NCBI RefSeq assembly: GCF_048594095.1
Contig: NC_132812.1
Coordinates: 11,176,387-11,240,386 of the forward strand
Length of the DNA: 64,000 nucleotides
From: Paramormyrops kingsleyae
Lineage: Eukaryota; Chordata; Actinopteri; Osteoglossiformes; Mormyridae
Direction of reading: 5' to 3'
Shown in pieces: positions 62,201 through 64,000 of this stretch. The notes below the pieces were generated by a model. The model was not told the DNA's origin. It was given only the letters and a program-made list of their open reading frames with translations, and made no database searches. Positions within the stretch are counted from its first letter, which is position 1. Each line of letters begins with the position of its first letter. Made by a program: the position numbers and the translations under genes.

Positions 62201-64000
62201 TATTGCCTACTTTCCAACTACCTGTTGATTCACCCTAAGGCCCCAAATTAAGGTTAGCAAACTAAACCTAGGGTTAGGGTTAGAAAAACTATGGCATATC
62301 CAGACATCAACATGTGTTTTTATGACAGTTCTGCTCCCCACACGGATGAGAAAACAAAATTCAGCATGCTTTAGTAGCATATTGCCCACTTTCCAACTAC
62401 CTGTTGATTCACCCTAAGGCCCCAAATTAGGGTTAGCAAACTAAACCTAGGGTTAGGGTTAGAAAAACTATGGCATATCCAGACATCAACATGAGTTTTT
62501 ATGACAGTTCTGCTCCCCACACGGATGAGAAAACAAAATTCAGCATGCTTTAGTAGCATATTGCCCACTTTCCAAATACCTGTTGATTCACCCTAAGGCC
62601 CCAAATTAGGGTTAGCAAACTAAACCTAGGGTTAGGGTTAGAAAAACTATGGCATATCCAGACATCAACATGTGTTTTTATGACAGTTCTGCTCCCCACA
62701 CGGATGAGAAAACAAAATTCAGCATGCTTTAGTAGCATATTGCCTACTTTCCAACTACCTGTTGATTCACCCTAAGGCCCCAAATTAGGGTTAGCAAACT
62801 AAACCTAGGGTTAGGGTTAGAAAAACTATGGCATATCCAGACATCAACATGTGTTTTTATGACAGTTCTGCTCCCCACACGGATGAGAAAACAAAATTCA
62901 GCATGCTTTAGTAGCATATTGCCTACTTTCCAACTACCTGTTGATTCACCCTAAGGCCCCAAATTAGGGTTAGCAAACTAAACCTAGGGTTAGGGTTAGA
63001 AAAACTATGGCATATCCAGACATCAACATGTGTTTTTATGACAGTTCTGCTCCCCACACGGATGAGAAAACAAAATTCAGCATGCTTTAGTAGCATATTG
63101 CCTACTTTCCAACTACCTGTTGATTCACCCTAAGGCCCCAAATTAGGGTTAGCAAACTAAACCTAGGGTTAGGGTTAGAAAAACTATGGCATATCCAGAC
63201 ATCAACATGTGTTTTTATGACAGTTCTGCTCCCCACACGGATGAGAAAACAAAATTCAGCATGCTTTAGTAGCATATTGCCTACTTTGCAACTACCTGTT
63301 GATTCACCCTAAGGCCCCAAATTAGGGTTAGCAAACTAAACCTAGGGTTAGGGTTAGAAAAACTATGGCATATCCAGACATCAACATGTGTTTTTATGAC
63401 AGTTCTGCTCCCCACACGGATGAGAAAACAAAATTCAGCATGCTTTAGTAGCATATTGCCTACTTTCCAACTACCTGTTGATTCACCCTAAGGCCCCAAA
63501 TTAGGGTTAGCAAACTAAACCTAGGGTTAGGGTTAGAAAAACTATGGCATATCCAGACATCAACATGTGTTTTTATGACAGTTCTGCTCCCCACACGGAT
63601 GAGAAAACAAAATTCAGCATGCTTTAGTAGCATATTGCCTACTTTCCAACTACCTGTTGATTCACCCTAAGGCCCCAAATTAGGGTTAGCAAACTAAACC
63701 TAGGGTTACGGTTAGAAAAACTATGGCATATCCAGACATCAACATGTGTTTTTATGACAGTTCTGCTCCCCACACGGATGAGAAAACAAAATTCAGCATG
63801 CTTTAGTAGCATATTGCCTACTTTCCAACTACCTGTTGATTCACCATAAGGCCCCAAATTAGGGTTAGCAAACTAAACCTAGGGTTACGGTTAGAAAAAC
63901 TATGGCATATCCAGACATCAACATGTGTTTTTATGACAGTTCTGCTCCCCACACGGATGAGAAAACAAAATTCAGCATGCTTTAGTAGCATATTTCCTAC
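41244..64000 (+). repeat. 179-bp satellite array with telomere-like motifs, about 127 monomers
   Basis: From GGATGAG at 41,244 to the window end, the same 179-bp monomer repeats head to tail without interruption; GATGAG recurs at 41,245, 41,424, 41,961, 42,140, 42,319 and onward. Each monomer holds two exact TTAGGG hexamers, in AAATTAGGGTTAGCAAAC and CCTAGGGTTAGGGTTAG, plus a further GGG in CTAGGG. Most monomers differ at only a few sites. Length variants include loss of one GGTTAG (near 43,675, 48,120, 49,960, 51,388 and 53,175), a 23-24-bp loss near 47,594, a short junction near 48,836 and a 27-bp loss near 57,602. The length is close to nucleosomal and usual for centromeric or subtelomeric satellites. 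The array is unfinished at the right edge. Short minus-strand frames recur in it but are not genes. Confidence 0.98.

Noticed and set aside
41271..63857. Recurrent 60-72-codon minus-strand frames with nearly identical peptides
   Set aside because: They are one frame of the 179-bp satellite monomer. As 179 is not divisible by 3 the frame ends within little more than one unit, and no domain or gene context exists.
41244..64000. True chromosome-end telomere or CRISPR-like array
   Set aside because: TTAGGG occurs only twice per 179-bp monomer and not as a pure hexamer run. There are no variable spacers between conserved repeats; the whole unit repeats, in a vertebrate genome.

Overview
The window looks like nuclear DNA of a ray-finned fish. 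The evidence is split vertebrate genes with GT-AG introns, an AHR gene of the kind duplicated in fish, a TRIM gene with the exon sizes usual for the large fish TRIM families, tRNA-derived SINEs, several short inverted-repeat (MITE-like) elements common in fish, and many TG/CA microsatellites. No bacterial, organellar or viral gene arrangement is visible.

Region 1 (1-8.1 kb) is the 3' half of an aryl hydrocarbon receptor gene on the + strand. Four coding exons with matching splice phases were found: two PAS-B exons, a 1.5 kb exon for the transactivation region, and a short last exon at 7869-8027 that lies in a different absolute frame. The first exons lie off the left edge. The acidic segment looks AHR2-like; that subtype call is an inference.

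Region 2 (8.1-30.2 kb) is gene-poor. It holds SINE copies, MITE-like elements with terminal inverted repeats (10.2, 10.85, 14.6, 23.4 and 27.6 kb), one damaged copy of the 23.4 kb element with a second repeat inserted in it, small tandem repeats, and a 39-bp direct repeat pair. Two weak candidates are noted: an exon at 12.4 kb and a small minus-strand ORF pair at 21.8-22.2 kb.

Region 3 (30.8-33.1 kb) is a TRIM-family gene: RING exon, damaged B-box segment, two coiled-coil exons of exactly 96 and 234 bp, two linker exons, and a PRY-SPRY exon. The only lesions are three in-frame stops, all in the B-box segment. A consensus GC donor (AAG|GCAAGT) just before that segment would splice in phase to the next exon and leave a continuous 437-codon frame. 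The locus is therefore either a young pseudogene or a B-box-less TRIM.

Region 4 (33-41.2 kb) holds SINE pieces, an orphan candidate exon at 36.5 kb, a decayed leucine-rich-repeat receptor fragment resembling a Toll-like receptor (38.0-38.9 kb), a 15-bp minisatellite, an AT-rich stretch, a 21-bp tandem repeat within a dispersed element, and a CA-rich 15-bp minisatellite.

Region 5 (about 41,244-64,000, over a third of the window) is one head-to-tail satellite array of about 127 copies of a 179-bp monomer. Each copy carries telomere-like TTAGGG motifs. The array has multi-monomer higher-order structure and runs off the right end. It is the most striking feature of the window.
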